Below, piece after piece: positions 17,169 through 26,465 of a stretch of 64,000 nt of DNA. The DNA comes from an uncultured Paracoccaceae bacterium (lineage in GTDB: Bacteria > Pseudomonadota > Alphaproteobacteria > Rhodobacterales > Rhodobacteraceae): NCBI GenBank assembly GCA_947500055.1, contig CANMQO010000007.1, positions 186,001-250,000 on the forward strand. Direction: 5' to 3'. Both the position numbers and the translations under genes were made by a program. Positions within the stretch are counted from its first letter, which is position 1, and each line of letters begins with the position of its first letter. The notes under the pieces are model-generated. The model made no database searches and was not told where the DNA came from. It saw nothing but the letters and a program-made list of their open reading frames with translations.

Positions 17169-18176
17169 ATGCATCCAGCACTGCAAGGTTTATTGACAAT
17201 CATCATCGGCGTCGGCGGCTGTGTCGGCTACTTCTATTTCGCGAATTTGTTGCTTGATAAGGTGTTGTTCAAGCCCGAAGGGCCCAATGCCGGTCGCAAC
17301 ATCAACCGCGCCAATATGATCCGGCCATGGCTATTTCTGTTGCCTGCCATCATCGCGCTGGGGCTGTATCTGGCATACCCGGTGGTCGCCACGTTGCGCC
17401 TGAGCTTTCTTGAGCGTCTTCCGGGTAACGAATTCGGCTTTGTCGGGTTCGAAAATTACAGCAAGATGTTCGGCGAACCCAAATTTATCGAGGCGATGAA
17501 GAACAATGTCCTGTGGCTGGTCATTGTGCCAGCCGCCGCTACCGGCTTCGGCCTTTTGGCGGCGCAGCTGACGGACCGGCTAAGCTGGGGCAATATCGCC
17601 AAATCCATCGTCTTTATGCCGATGGCGATTTCCTTCGTTGGCGCTGCCGTTATCTTTAAACTGGTTTATGAGGCCCGCCCTGAGGACGTGGCCCAGATCG
17701 GTATTCTGAACCATCTGTATCTGGTCTTTGGCGGGGCAGAGCCGCAGCAATGGTTGCAAATCCCGTTCTGGAACAATCTGTTCCTGATGGTGGTGCTGAT
17801 CTGGATCCAGACCGGTTTTGCCATGGTGATCCTGTCTGCCGCCCTGCGCGGCATCCCCGAAGAAACGGTTGAGGCCGCGATCATCGATGGAGCGAACCCG
17901 TTCCAGATATTCTTCAAGATCAAGATCCCACAGATCATGTCCACCATCGTCGTGGTCTGGACCACGATCACGATTGCCACGCTTAAGGTGTTCGACATCG
18001 TGTTTGCGATGACCAACGGTCAGTGGGAAACCCAGGTGCTGGCCAATTACATGTATGACAAACTGTTCCGCGCCAATGACTGGGGCATGGGGTCGGCTGC
18101 GGCGATGATCATCATGCTGATGGTGACGCCGATCCTTGTCTGGAATGTCTACAACGCTCGTAAGGAGATGCGCTGA
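17169..18176 (+). CDS. aglF: Alpha-glucoside ABC transporter permease AglF
   Basis: A 335-residue inner-membrane permease of the MalF type. It has an N-terminal helix (GLLTIIIGVGGCVGYFYFANLLL), a second near RPWLFLLPAIIALGLYLAYPVV, and further helices. The ABC-ATPase contact loop (EAA motif) is AAIIDGANPFQIFFKIKIPQI. GGGGAG precedes the ATG. Its stop codon overlaps the aglG start by one base (TGATG). It forms the import channel with AglG. Confidence 0.92.
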   Translation: MHPALQGLLTIIIGVGGCVGYFYFANLLLDKVLFKPEGPNAGRNINRANMIRPWLFLLPAIIALGLYLAYPVVATLRLSFLERLPGNEFGFVGFENYSKMFGEPKFIEAMKNNVLWLVIVPAAATGFGLLAAQLTDRLSWGNIAKSIVFMPMAISFVGAAVIFKLVYEARPEDVAQIGILNHLYLVFGGAEPQQWLQIPFWNNLFLMVVLIWIQTGFAMVILSAALRGIPEETVEAAIIDGANPFQIFFKIKIPQIMSTIVVVWTTITIATLKVFDIVFAMTNGQWETQVLANYMYDKLFRANDWGMGSAAAMIIMLMVTPILVWNVYNARKEMR

Positions 18177-19333
18177 TGGATGCGATTGCCGGAAGAAAGC
18201 CCATCGTTGTCTGGGCGCTGAATATCTCGGTCGTGCTGCTGGTGCTGCTGTGGCTGTTCCCGACACTGGGCCTGTTCGTTTCATCCTTCAGGACGGGCGA
18301 TCAGATCACGGCCTCTGGCTGGTGGTCGTCGCTATTCGCCGCAGAGCAAACATTGCAAATTCGCGCCGATGATCCCGACGACAACCGGGTTGATCTGGGC
18401 AATGGCCGCTACATGGTCGAAGGTAATATCTTTGGCGACCAGGATTTCGGCGGCGAGATGAAGGCCTGGAGCACATCCAGCCGGCGGTTGGGAGAAAATG
18501 CGCCCGGTGACACGTTTGATCTGGGCGATGGTGAGACATTCACGCTGAATGCGGATGGTTCCTATGTCTGGGAAGGGGATGATGACCAGATCAGCGGCCG
18601 CGCCCAGCGGGTATTCATTGACGCTGTCACCCCACCGGATTTTACCCTTGAGAACTACAATTTCGTACTGTTTGACGAAAACAATTCCGAAGGCATGGCC
18701 AAGGCGTTTTTTAACACGCTGACCGTTGTGATCCCCGCAACAATCATACCGATCCTGATCGCGGCATTTGCGGCCTATGCGTTGGCGTGGATGGATTTTC
18801 CGGGGCGTGCGATCCTGATCGCGGTTGTGGTTGGTCTATTGGTGGTGCCGCTGCAACTGGCGCTGATCCCGCTCTTGTCGCTGCATAATGCGATTGGCAT
18901 TGGCAAGGGGTATCTGGGGGTCTGGCTGGCGCATACCGGCTTTGGCCTGCCTCTGGCGATCTATCTTTTACGCAACTATATGGTTGGATTGCCGCGTGAC
19001 ATTATCGAAAATGCAAAGGTCGACGGGGCGACGGATTTCCAGATATTCACCAAGATCATTCTGCCGCTGTCATTTCCCGCCCTGGCATCATTCGCGATCT
19101 TCCAGTTCCTGTGGACATGGAATGACCTGCTGGTGGCGTTGGTATTCCTGATTGATGCATCCGGACAGACCACGGTGATGACGAAACAGATTGTGGAGCT
19201 TCTGGGAACGCGCGGCGGGGATTGGGAAATCCTTGCTACCTCGGCCTTTGTGTCGATTGCGGTGCCGCTGGCGGTTTTCTTTGCAATGCAGAAATACCTC
19301 GTGCGCGGATTGCTCGCCGGGTCGGTGAAATAA
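18176..19333 (+). CDS. aglG: Alpha-glucoside ABC transporter permease AglG
   Basis: A 385-residue MalG-type permease. The first membrane segment (VWALNISVVLLVLLWLFP) is followed by a periplasmic insert of roughly 130 residues with repeated DDPD/NRVDLGNGRYMVEG-like acidic sequence, a feature of AglG proteins, and then five more helices. The EAA loop is NAKVDGATDFQIFTKIILPLS. Translation is coupled to aglF. A palindromic repeat lies between this gene and aglA. Confidence 0.92.
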   Translation: MDAIAGRKPIVVWALNISVVLLVLLWLFPTLGLFVSSFRTGDQITASGWWSSLFAAEQTLQIRADDPDDNRVDLGNGRYMVEGNIFGDQDFGGEMKAWSTSSRRLGENAPGDTFDLGDGETFTLNADGSYVWEGDDDQISGRAQRVFIDAVTPPDFTLENYNFVLFDENNSEGMAKAFFNTLTVVIPATIIPILIAAFAAYALAWMDFPGRAILIAVVVGLLVVPLQLALIPLLSLHNAIGIGKGYLGVWLAHTGFGLPLAIYLLRNYMVGLPRDIIENAKVDGATDFQIFTKIILPLSFPALASFAIFQFLWTWNDLLVALVFLIDASGQTTVMTKQIVELLGTRGGDWEILATSAFVSIAVPLAVFFAMQKYLVRGLLAGSVK

Positions 19334-19343
19334 ATACAACGCA

Positions 19344-19412
19344 GTCCCGGGAAACGACCCGGGACCTCAACGAAGCGGCCCGCTAGAGGTCCCGGATCAC
19401 GTCCGGGACGGG
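19344..19412. repeat. Palindromic extragenic repeat, copy 1 (in the agl operon)
   Basis: Two nested inverted repeats built from GTCCCGGG...CCCGGGACCTC and its complement. Related copies are at 28149-28216 and 32046-32112. It lies between aglG and aglA and is the most diverged of the three. Confidence 0.8.
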
Positions 19413-19435
19413 CAGAGCGACAGGAAAGAACGGCG

Positions 19436-21082
19436 ATGAATACGAACCTGGCCACAAAGACAGAGATGGCCATTGACCAGGACTGGTGGCGCGGTGCGGT
19501 GATCTATCAGATCTATCCGCGCAGCTTTCAGGATAGCAATGGTGACGGGGTGGGCGACTTGATGGGCATCGTCCAGCGCCTGCCATATATTGCCTCGCTT
19601 GGCGTTGATGCGATCTGGATTTCGCCCTTCTTCATGTCGCCGATGAAGGATTTCGGCTATGACGTCAGCGACTATTGTGATGTGGATCCGATGTTCGGAT
19701 CGCTTGCCGACTTTGATGCGGTCGTGGAAACGGCGCATCGGTTTGGCATTCGTGTGATGATCGATCTGGTGCTGAGCCATACAAGCGATCAGCACCCGTG
19801 GTTTGCCGAAAGCCGCCGCGATCGAGACAATGATCGATCAAATTGGTATGTGTGGGCCGACCCGAAACCCGATGGTACGCCTCCGAATAACTGGCTTTCG
19901 ATCTTTGGCGGGTCAGCCTGGCAATGGGATGCCAGGCGCGAGCAGTACTATCTGCATAACTTCCTGATCTCGCAGCCAGACCTGAATTTTCATGAACCCG
20001 CCGTGCAGGATGCCCTGTTGGATGTCGCCCGGTTCTGGCTGAACAGGGGCTGCGATGGCTTTCGTCTTGATACCATCAATTTCTATATGCATGACGCCCA
20101 GCTGCGCGATAATCCTGCCCTGCCACCGGAACGGCGCAATGCGACCATTGCCCCGTCGGTCAATCCCTATAATCATCAGGAACATCTGTACGACAAGAAC
20201 CACCCCGACAACGTCAAGTTTCTGGCCCGCCTGCGTGCTGTCATGGAACCCTATGGTGCTGCCGCCGTGGGCGAGGTGGGCGATGCCCAATTGGGGTTGG
20301 AGATCATGGGCCAGTATACCGCTGGCGATGATCTGATGCAGATGTGTTATGCGTTTGAATTCCTTGCCAAGGATCAGCCAACGGCAGACCGGATTGTCAC
20401 CGTGATGAACCGGGTGGATGAGGTGGCTGCCGATGGCTGGGCTTGCTGGGCGTTTTCGAACCATGATGTCATGCGCCATGCCAGCCGTTGGAATTTACCC
20501 CCCGCTGCACAGCGGATGTTTGCCACGCTGATCATGTGCCTGCGCGGGTCGGTTTGCATCTATCAGGGCGAGGAATTGGGGCTGCCAGAGGCGGATGTCG
20601 CTTTTGAAGACCTGCAGGACCCGTATGGAATCGAATTCTGGCCGGAATTCAAAGGCCGCGATGGTTGCCGCACGCCGATGGTATGGGAACCCAGCAACCA
20701 GAACGGCGGGTTTTCGGCGTCCAGACCCTGGCTTCCCGTTGCATCGGAGCATTTACACCTGTCGGTTGCCGCGCAGGAGGATGAACCCGGCGCGTTGTTG
20801 CACCACTACCGCAAGGCAATTGCCTTTCGTACCGCACATCCCGCGATCAGCGAAGGTGCGCATGACGAGGTGCGGGCGACGGGCGACGTGGTGTACTTCA
20901 CCCGGACCGCCGATAACCAAACGATTTTCTGCGCGTTCAACGTCAGCGAAACGCCGTCCGATTTTGACCTGCCTGCCGGCAATTGGGCACCTATCGGGGC
21001 GGAGCTGGGCAGCGCCCATGTATCGGCGGATGGCAGATTACATCTTGGGCCTTGGCAGGTTTGCCTCGCGCTGAAGCAATAA
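19436..21082 (+). CDS. aglA: GH13 alpha-glucosidase AglA
   Basis: A 548-residue cytoplasmic alpha-glucosidase of glycoside hydrolase family 13, with no signal peptide. It opens with WWRGAVIYQIYPRSFQDSNGD. The catalytic set is Asp212 (nucleophile, GFRLDTINF), Glu280 (acid/base, AVGEVGD) and Asp344 (AFSNHDVMRH); the first conserved region is DLVLSHTSDQHPWF. It cleaves the imported alpha-glucosides to glucose and partner sugar for the Glk step. GGAAAG stands before the ATG at 19436. AglK follows after 13 bases. Confidence 0.94.
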   Translation: MNTNLATKTEMAIDQDWWRGAVIYQIYPRSFQDSNGDGVGDLMGIVQRLPYIASLGVDAIWISPFFMSPMKDFGYDVSDYCDVDPMFGSLADFDAVVETAHRFGIRVMIDLVLSHTSDQHPWFAESRRDRDNDRSNWYVWADPKPDGTPPNNWLSIFGGSAWQWDARREQYYLHNFLISQPDLNFHEPAVQDALLDVARFWLNRGCDGFRLDTINFYMHDAQLRDNPALPPERRNATIAPSVNPYNHQEHLYDKNHPDNVKFLARLRAVMEPYGAAAVGEVGDAQLGLEIMGQYTAGDDLMQMCYAFEFLAKDQPTADRIVTVMNRVDEVAADGWACWAFSNHDVMRHASRWNLPPAAQRMFATLIMCLRGSVCIYQGEELGLPEADVAFEDLQDPYGIEFWPEFKGRDGCRTPMVWEPSNQNGGFSASRPWLPVASEHLHLSVAAQEDEPGALLHHYRKAIAFRTAHPAISEGAHDEVRATGDVVYFTRTADNQTIFCAFNVSETPSDFDLPAGNWAPIGAELGSAHVSADGRLHLGPWQVCLALKQ

Positions 21083-21095
21083 GAGGGAGTGAGAC

Positions 21096-22187
21096 ATGGC
21101 TGATCTGAAACTGACGGATGTCGCCAAGACATATGGCGGCACGGTGGATGTGCTCAAGAACATCAATCTGGATATCAAACAGGGCGAGTTGATCGTCTTT
21201 GTTGGCCCCTCGGGCTGTGGTAAATCCACGCTTTTGCGGATGATCGCCGGGCTGGAAAAGATCACCGGCGGCACGCTGGAAATTGACGGGCAAGTCGTGA
21301 ATGACGTCCCCCCGGCGCAACGTGGCATCGCGATGGTGTTTCAGTCCTACGCGCTTTATCCGCATATGACGGTGCGCGATAACATGTCTTTCGCGCTGAA
21401 ACTGGCCAAAAAATCCCCGGCCGAGATTGATGAGGCGGTGAACCGCGCCGCGAATATTCTACAACTTGGTGAATATCTGGATCGCCTTCCCAAAGCGCTG
21501 TCGGGGGGGCAGCGTCAGCGGGTCGCGATTGGCCGGTCCATTGTGCGAGACCCGAAGGTTTATCTGTTTGATGAACCGCTTTCCAATCTTGATGCAGCCC
21601 TGCGTGTCGCCACAAGGATCGAGATTGCCCAGCTCAAGGAATCGATGCCTGAAAGTACGATGATCTATGTGACCCATGATCAGGTTGAGGCGATGACACT
21701 GGCCACCCGCATTGTGGTTCTGGCCAATAAGGGCATTGCGCAGGTTGGGTCTCCGTTGGAGCTTTATGAACGTCCCGAGAATGAATTCGTGGCCCAGTTC
21801 ATCGGTTCACCGGCCATGAATTTGTTAAGCGGTGAAATTGTTGAGACCGGTGAACACACCACCATCAGGCTGGATGGGGGTGGCGTTGCAAAATCCGCCG
21901 TCCCCACCCAGGCTTCCGACCAGGGACTGAAGGTCAATATCGGTATCCGCCCGGAGGACATGATTGAAACGACCGGTGATGAATATGCTTTTGAAGGCAA
22001 GGTGAACATCACCGAGGCACTTGGCGAAGTCACGCTTCTTTATTTTGACAAGATCGCTGACAATGATGCGGTAATTGGTAAACTGCCCGGTATCCACGCC
22101 GACCTGCGCGGTAAATCCGTGCGGATGGCTGCTCATCCGTCCAAGGTGCAGGTTTTTCACAATGGGCAATCGCTTTACTATCGGTAG
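21096..22187 (+). CDS. aglK: Sugar ABC transporter ATPase AglK
   Basis: A 363-residue ATPase of the MalK/UgpC/MsmX group. Walker A is GPSGCGKST (~35-43), the Q loop follows at [12 protein letters not shown], the signature is [14 protein letters not shown], Walker B is [12 protein letters not shown] and the switch His is in [10 protein letters not shown]. The C-terminal ~120 residues form the TOBE-type regulatory domain with GIRPEDM. It energises AglF/G and ends the operon. No convincing terminator is visible in the 200 bases that follow. Confidence 0.95.
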   Translation: MADLKLTDVAKTYGGTVDVLKNINLDIKQGELIVFVGPSGCGKSTLLRMIAGLEKITGGTLEIDGQVVNDVPPAQRGIAMVFQSYALYPHMTVRDNMSFALKLAKKSPAEIDEAVNRAANILQLGEYLDRLPKALSGGQRQRVAIGRSIVRDPKVYLFDEPLSNLDAALRVATRIEIAQLKESMPESTMIYVTHDQVEAMTLATRIVVLANKGIAQVGSPLELYERPENEFVAQFIGSPAMNLLSGEIVETGEHTTIRLDGGGVAKSAVPTQASDQGLKVNIGIRPEDMIETTGDEYAFEGKVNITEALGEVTLLYFDKIADNDAVIGKLPGIHADLRGKSVRMAAHPSKVQVFHNGQSLYYR

Positions 22188-22388
22188 GGCTGGTGCCCAT
22201 GACGCTGCGGGCCTTCAAACCGCTTTATCGGAGTTTTGAGGCGCGTCATGCATATGAAGGACTGCGCGGAAATCGTTGGGTCGCGCGTGTTTTTTGGCGA
22301 AATGGCGATGGTACGCCACGCCTGTCACCGTCAGCTTCAGCGGGAATTGTGCCCTGCTCCGAAGCCTGACCAACCAGCCGTTATCGCC

Positions 22389-23684
22389 TCACAATCTACG
22401 AATTTTCAGCGTCGCGATCCGGTTCTGGTCCTTGTCGACGACCTCGAACCGGAAGCCGTGGAATGAGAAAACCTGACCTTCGGTAGGGATCATCTGCGCC
22501 TCGTGGATAACCAGTCCGGCGACGGTGTTAGCCTCGTCATCGGGTAGGTTCCAGTCATGCGCGCGGTTCAGGTCGCGGATGGTCATGCCACCATCAACCA
22601 CATAGGCCCCGTCACTGGTCAGCGATATCTGGTCCGATGCGTCATCATCAAACTCATCGGCAATTTCGCCGACGATTTCCTCGAGGATGTCCTCCAGCGT
22701 GATGAGACCCTGTAGCCCGCCATATTCGTCAACGACCAGCGCAAAATGTGTCTTTCGCTTAAGAAAGTTACGCATCTGGTCATCGAGCGTTGTGGTCTCC
22801 GGCACAAAATACGGTTCCATCGCGACTTTGGTCACGTCAAAGGCAGCCAGCCCCTTCGCATTGCCTCCAGCCAGCAATTTATGCATTGCGCGCAGCAGAT
22901 CCTTGGCGTGGATCACGCCAATGATGTTTTCCTGATCGTCCCGAAACAGGGGCAGGCGGGTGTGCTGGCTGGTCAGGATCTGCGCCAGAATATCCTCCGG
23001 GGGCATCTTGGCGTCGATCATCTCTATCCCCGACCGGTGCAACATGACCTCTTCGACGGTTCGGTCGTTGAGGTCGAGCGCGCCAAGGATACGGTCGCGG
23101 TCTTCCTTTTCGACGATCCCTTCGGAATGGCCGAGCGACAGGGCGCCGGCGATTTCCTCGCGCACAGCAAGGATGTGGCTATCAGGATCGGTACGCACGC
23201 CAAACAGGAACAGAACGCCACGCACCAGATAGCGCACTGCGGTCACCATTGGGGCGAAGACCTTGACCACCAGCCCAATGGGACCAGCGACTGTTGACGC
23301 CACACTTTCCGGGTAGGTGATAGCAAAGGTTTTTGGCAGGACTTCGGCAAAGACCAACACCAGCAGCGTCATGATCAACGTGGCGGCCGCGACGCCGTTT
23401 TGTCCGAAAAGCTGTGTCAGAACTGCGGTGGCCAGTGATGTGGCCAGGATATTGACGACGTTGTTGCCAAGCAGGACAGACCCGATCAGCCGTTCATTAT
23501 CTTCGGTGACTTTCAGCGCCCGTTCGGCACCCTTTGACCCCTTGTCGGCTGCCGCGCGTAGTTTCCCGCGTGACGCCGCAGTCAGCGCCGTTTCAGAGCC
23601 AGAGAAAAACCCTGACAGGACAAGCAAAACAAGAATTGCGCCAGCCGTGATCCAGAAGGCAGCGTCAGAGATCGTAGGTTCCAT
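22389..23684 (-). CDS. CNNM/CBS-domain membrane protein (CorC/HlyC family)
   Basis: A 431-residue inner-membrane protein with the DUF21/CNNM membrane domain in residues ~1-190 (VLLVLSGFFSGSETALTAASRGKL is its signature), a pair of CBS domains (~205-335, with TRLPLFRDDQENIIGVIHAKDLL and HFALVVDEYGGLQGLITLEDILEEIVGE partly visible), and a C-terminal CorC_HlyC domain (~350-430). Relatives are linked to Mg2+/Co2+ efflux; 'hemolysin' labels for this family are historical. It precedes xerD in the same orientation in the minus-strand transcript order xerD then this gene, with 52 bases between. Family firm, substrate inferred. Confidence 0.9.
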   Translation of the reverse strand: MEPTISDAAFWITAGAILVLLVLSGFFSGSETALTAASRGKLRAAADKGSKGAERALKVTEDNERLIGSVLLGNNVVNILATSLATAVLTQLFGQNGVAAATLIMTLLVLVFAEVLPKTFAITYPESVASTVAGPIGLVVKVFAPMVTAVRYLVRGVLFLFGVRTDPDSHILAVREEIAGALSLGHSEGIVEKEDRDRILGALDLNDRTVEEVMLHRSGIEMIDAKMPPEDILAQILTSQHTRLPLFRDDQENIIGVIHAKDLLRAMHKLLAGGNAKGLAAFDVTKVAMEPYFVPETTTLDDQMRNFLKRKTHFALVVDEYGGLQGLITLEDILEEIVGEIADEFDDDASDQISLTSDGAYVVDGGMTIRDLNRAHDWNLPDDEANTVAGLVIHEAQMIPTEGQVFSFHGFRFEVVDKDQNRIATLKIRRL

Positions 23685-23736
23685 CAGAGGCTTTCAATTG
23701 AAGATGGTGCATTTATGGGGTTTGTGCGGTTGTGCT

Positions 23737-24669
23737 TCAAGGTTTTGCCAATGGGTGATGTTCCAAAACCAGTTCCTTGAGCCGGGCATCGAGCACATGC
23801 GTATAGATTTCGGTCGTGGCGACGTCGGCATGGCCAAGCATCGTCTGGATTGACCGCAGATCCGCACCGCCCGCCAGAAGATGTGTCGCAAAGGCGTGGC
23901 GCAATGTGTGCGGCGTCACCTTGTCGGGGGATACCCCGCCCGCCACCGCGAATTCCTTGATCAGCAGAAAGAAACGCTGTCGGGTCATGTGACCGGCGGC
24001 CCCATGCGATGGGAACAGGAATTTTGACGGTGGTTTTCCTTTCTGCCGTGCCGCTTCATCCGCGGTGTCACGCTCAACCAGATAAGTCGCCAGCGCCGCG
24101 CGGGCAGGGGGTGAGAGCGGCACCAGGCGTTCCTTGCCGCCCTTGCCCCGGACCAGCAACATACGCGGGTCGCCCCGTGCCGCGGAAACGGGCAGGCTGA
24201 CCAGTTCGGTCACGCGCATGCCGGTGGCGTAAAGCAGTTCCATCAGGCAGGTGTTGCGCAGTGCATCGCGCTTGCTGTTGCGCGCAGCCTCAAGCAGCAG
24301 GTCCACTTCTGCGATCTCAAGCGTTTTTGGCAAACGTTTGGCCCGACCCGGCCCTTTGATCTGGATTGCCGGGTTGTCGTCGCGCCAGCCTTCTTCAAAG
24401 GCGAAGCGATACAACTGCTTGATCGCGGAAAGCCGTCTTGCCCGGGTCGATTTTGCCAGACCTTCGGCCTCGCATTCAATCAGATAGCTTTCGACATGAT
24501 CGCGGCTGGCGGTGGCGTAGTGCAGCGATTTATCTGCCAACCACGTCCCGAAATTCTGCAAGTCCCGCGCATAGGCCAATTGGGTGTTTGTGGCCGCGTC
24601 AAGCTCTGCGGCTTGCGCTTCGAGAAAGACCTGCACCCAGCGCGCCATGGGATTGTGCCGCGCGGTCAT
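23737..24669 (-). CDS. xerD: Site-specific tyrosine recombinase XerD
   Basis: A 310-residue tyrosine recombinase that, with XerC and FtsK, resolves chromosome dimers at dif. The N-terminal core-binding domain covers residues ~10-95 (FLEAQAAELDAATNTQLAYARDL is trimmed here to its role). The catalytic set is complete: Arg152 (GMRVTEL), Lys176 or 179 in the RGKGGKE hairpin, His254 and Arg257 (HTLRH), His280 (LGHAD) and the nucleophile Tyr289 (EIYTH). Its start overlaps the stop of the exported protein upstream by four bases (ATGA). The full length and lack of phage neighbours argue for the housekeeping recombinase. Confidence 0.92.
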   Translation of the reverse strand: MTARHNPMARWVQVFLEAQAAELDAATNTQLAYARDLQNFGTWLADKSLHYATASRDHVESYLIECEAEGLAKSTRARRLSAIKQLYRFAFEEGWRDDNPAIQIKGPGRAKRLPKTLEIAEVDLLLEAARNSKRDALRNTCLMELLYATGMRVTELVSLPVSAARGDPRMLLVRGKGGKERLVPLSPPARAALATYLVERDTADEAARQKGKPPSKFLFPSHGAAGHMTRQRFFLLIKEFAVAGGVSPDKVTPHTLRHAFATHLLAGGADLRSIQTMLGHADVATTEIYTHVLDARLKELVLEHHPLAKP

Positions 24670-26141
24670 GTCGCCCGCTCCAGGATCATCAATTGCAAGG
24701 CCGCACGGCGGGCCACATCCTCTAGCCCCACCGCACGCAACAGCGCCAAGGCATCGGTCAGTGATCCCGTATCGCCGCCATAGCCCTCGTGAAAGATGGT
24801 AATTGTGCGTAGCAACGCCTCACCCAGTTTTCCGTCATCAACAAGCATCTGCAGATCAGCAGGTGGTGGCGCACCGTTGAACGCGGCCTGAATGGCCAGT
24901 TCGCGTGGCTTTGTGACGCGGACCTCTTGCGGGACACCGCGCGCGAGGGCGACCAGAAACGGGTCCTGATCCTTCGCCTTGAGTGCGACGGTCTCATATG
25001 CCGGTGATAAAAGCCCGATCTGAAAGGCGAGGTCTGCTGCTTCGTCGCCGAGCGGTATGTCCTGAAGCGCGCCACCGTAGAGTTTGGCAAATGCTACTTC
25101 GGCGCGCGCCTGTTTCATAGCATCCCAAGCCTCCGGTAACGCCCTTGAAACTGCACGCGGGTCGCGGGCATGCATGGCCACGTCAAATCGCTGGAACGCG
25201 TCAGCGCGGTCCCAAACCCCGCCGGAGGCGGCTGGCGTGCGCGCTGTGTAAACCTGCTGCAATACGTTTTCAGAGACGGCCCCGTGCCGGGCCAGCCGTT
25301 CTGCAGCCTCCAGCTGGCTTTTCCATGCCGTCGTGCTCCGCAAATCTGCATGTGCGAAGGCCAGCGGCAGTTTTGCGGTGATCAACGGCTCGCCGATCGC
25401 CTCATGCATGCGGAAAATCAACGGGCTTATCCGGTCCGGCTGGTCCAGCGCGGGTTCGCCCTCAAAAAGTTCGGGGTCAAGGAAACGCGCGATCAGCGCT
25501 TCTTCGGCTTCGTTGATATCGCCAAGGACCCGATGGGTATTCAGCGTAAGGGCAGCCGTGTTCCAGTCACCATTGCGCGCCAGACAAAAGATGCGCGCCG
25601 AATAAGTTGGCGCAATGGAGGGGGTCGATTTGACCACCGTGCAGGCTTCGTCCTCTGTTCCGGTCAGAAGGGCGACGTCAAACCAGCGCCGAAACAGTGG
25701 CGCGGTGTCAGGTTCGGCGGCCTCAATCAGCGATTTGGCTTGCTCCAACGCGCCAAGGTCCAGAAGTTTGTCGACCCGGGCCACAAAAAGCGCACCATCG
25801 GGACCAGCACCCAGAGGCGCGTCGGCCTCGGCCAGCATCAGCACACGCAGGAATTCCTGAACCGCGGGAAGGGTTTCGACCCGCTCTGCCTGAACCAGCG
25901 ACACAAGCGTTTCTTCGCTGCTGCCAGACCAGATTGTTGGAGGCAAGCCGGTCACATTGGCGGGCAACAGGCCGATCGGGTCGTTGGACTGCCCGTCAAG
26001 TGGGGTTACCGTCACATGGGGTATGCTGATCCCACCCGCAACAGGCGGTTCCGCCAGTTTCACGGGTTCGATGCTTTGCGACAGCCAGTCGATAGCCGAC
26101 AATGGGGTCGCACCATCCTGTGCGATCACAGGTGTCGCCAA
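24666..26141 (-). CDS. Exported alpha-helical repeat protein of unknown function
   Basis: At least 491 residues, mostly alpha-helical and rich in Ala, Leu and Asp, with TPR-like helix pairs (LLDLGALEQAKSLIEAAEPD, VALLTGTEDEACTV). I do not recognise a named family. The marked start is TTG at 26141, but this begins inside an apparent signal peptide: the frame continues upstream as IKPGPLCGLLCALATPVIAQ. A CTG at 26195 would give MSRWIRIK plus that core, with GAGG nine bases before it. The gene then overlaps the end of the small membrane protein by 23 bases. It is coupled to xerD by a four-base overlap. A periplasmic role is likely; the function is unknown. Confidence 0.75.
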   Translation of the reverse strand: MATPVIAQDGATPLSAIDWLSQSIEPVKLAEPPVAGGISIPHVTVTPLDGQSNDPIGLLPANVTGLPPTIWSGSSEETLVSLVQAERVETLPAVQEFLRVLMLAEADAPLGAGPDGALFVARVDKLLDLGALEQAKSLIEAAEPDTAPLFRRWFDVALLTGTEDEACTVVKSTPSIAPTYSARIFCLARNGDWNTAALTLNTHRVLGDINEAEEALIARFLDPELFEGEPALDQPDRISPLIFRMHEAIGEPLITAKLPLAFAHADLRSTTAWKSQLEAAERLARHGAVSENVLQQVYTARTPAASGGVWDRADAFQRFDVAMHARDPRAVSRALPEAWDAMKQARAEVAFAKLYGGALQDIPLGDEAADLAFQIGLLSPAYETVALKAKDQDPFLVALARGVPQEVRVTKPRELAIQAAFNGAPPPADLQMLVDDGKLGEALLRTITIFHEGYGGDTGSLTDALALLRAVGLEDVARRAALQLMILERAT

Positions 26142-26172
26142 TGCGCAAAGAAGGCCGCAAAGCGGCCCCGGC

Positions 26173-26325
26173 TTAATTCGTATCCAGCGTGACAGGTTGC
26201 GTTACCTCTTGGGTTGGGGCCGCAAAATCAGCCGGAAAGAAGATTGGGCCGATATAGGCATAGGCAATCAGCCCTGCGCCCGCCAGGATGATCAAAAACA
26301 CCAACGCCTTAATCAATCGCCACAT
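26173..26325 (-). CDS. Small single-pass membrane protein (50 residues)
   Basis: Begins MWRLIKALVFLIILAGAGL, one hydrophobic helix (~6-30), then a short periplasmic tail PADFAAPTQEVTQPV. GAGGTG lies seven bases before the ATG at 26325. The frame is open far upstream antisense to aroK, but that part is a shadow. It starts the minus-strand set with the exported helical protein and xerD. Function unknown. Confidence 0.7.
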   Translation of the reverse strand: MWRLIKALVFLIILAGAGLIAYAYIGPIFFPADFAAPTQEVTQPVTLDTN

Positions 26326-26465
26326 TGCCCGCACCTCGTTTCGTGTATCTGCCTCAAATATGTGGTCTAAGTGCCACTTGTTAATGTGTTTATATATGGT
26401 CTTTTCCGCAAGATCACGGCATTCATTCACTAATTTTTCGGGGGGTTGCAAAAGGTCTTGGTCAA

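Noticed and set aside
23737..24669. Possible phage integrase and island border
   Set aside because: All XerD features, full length, housekeeping neighbours and no tRNA or attachment repeat; it is the chromosomal recombinase.
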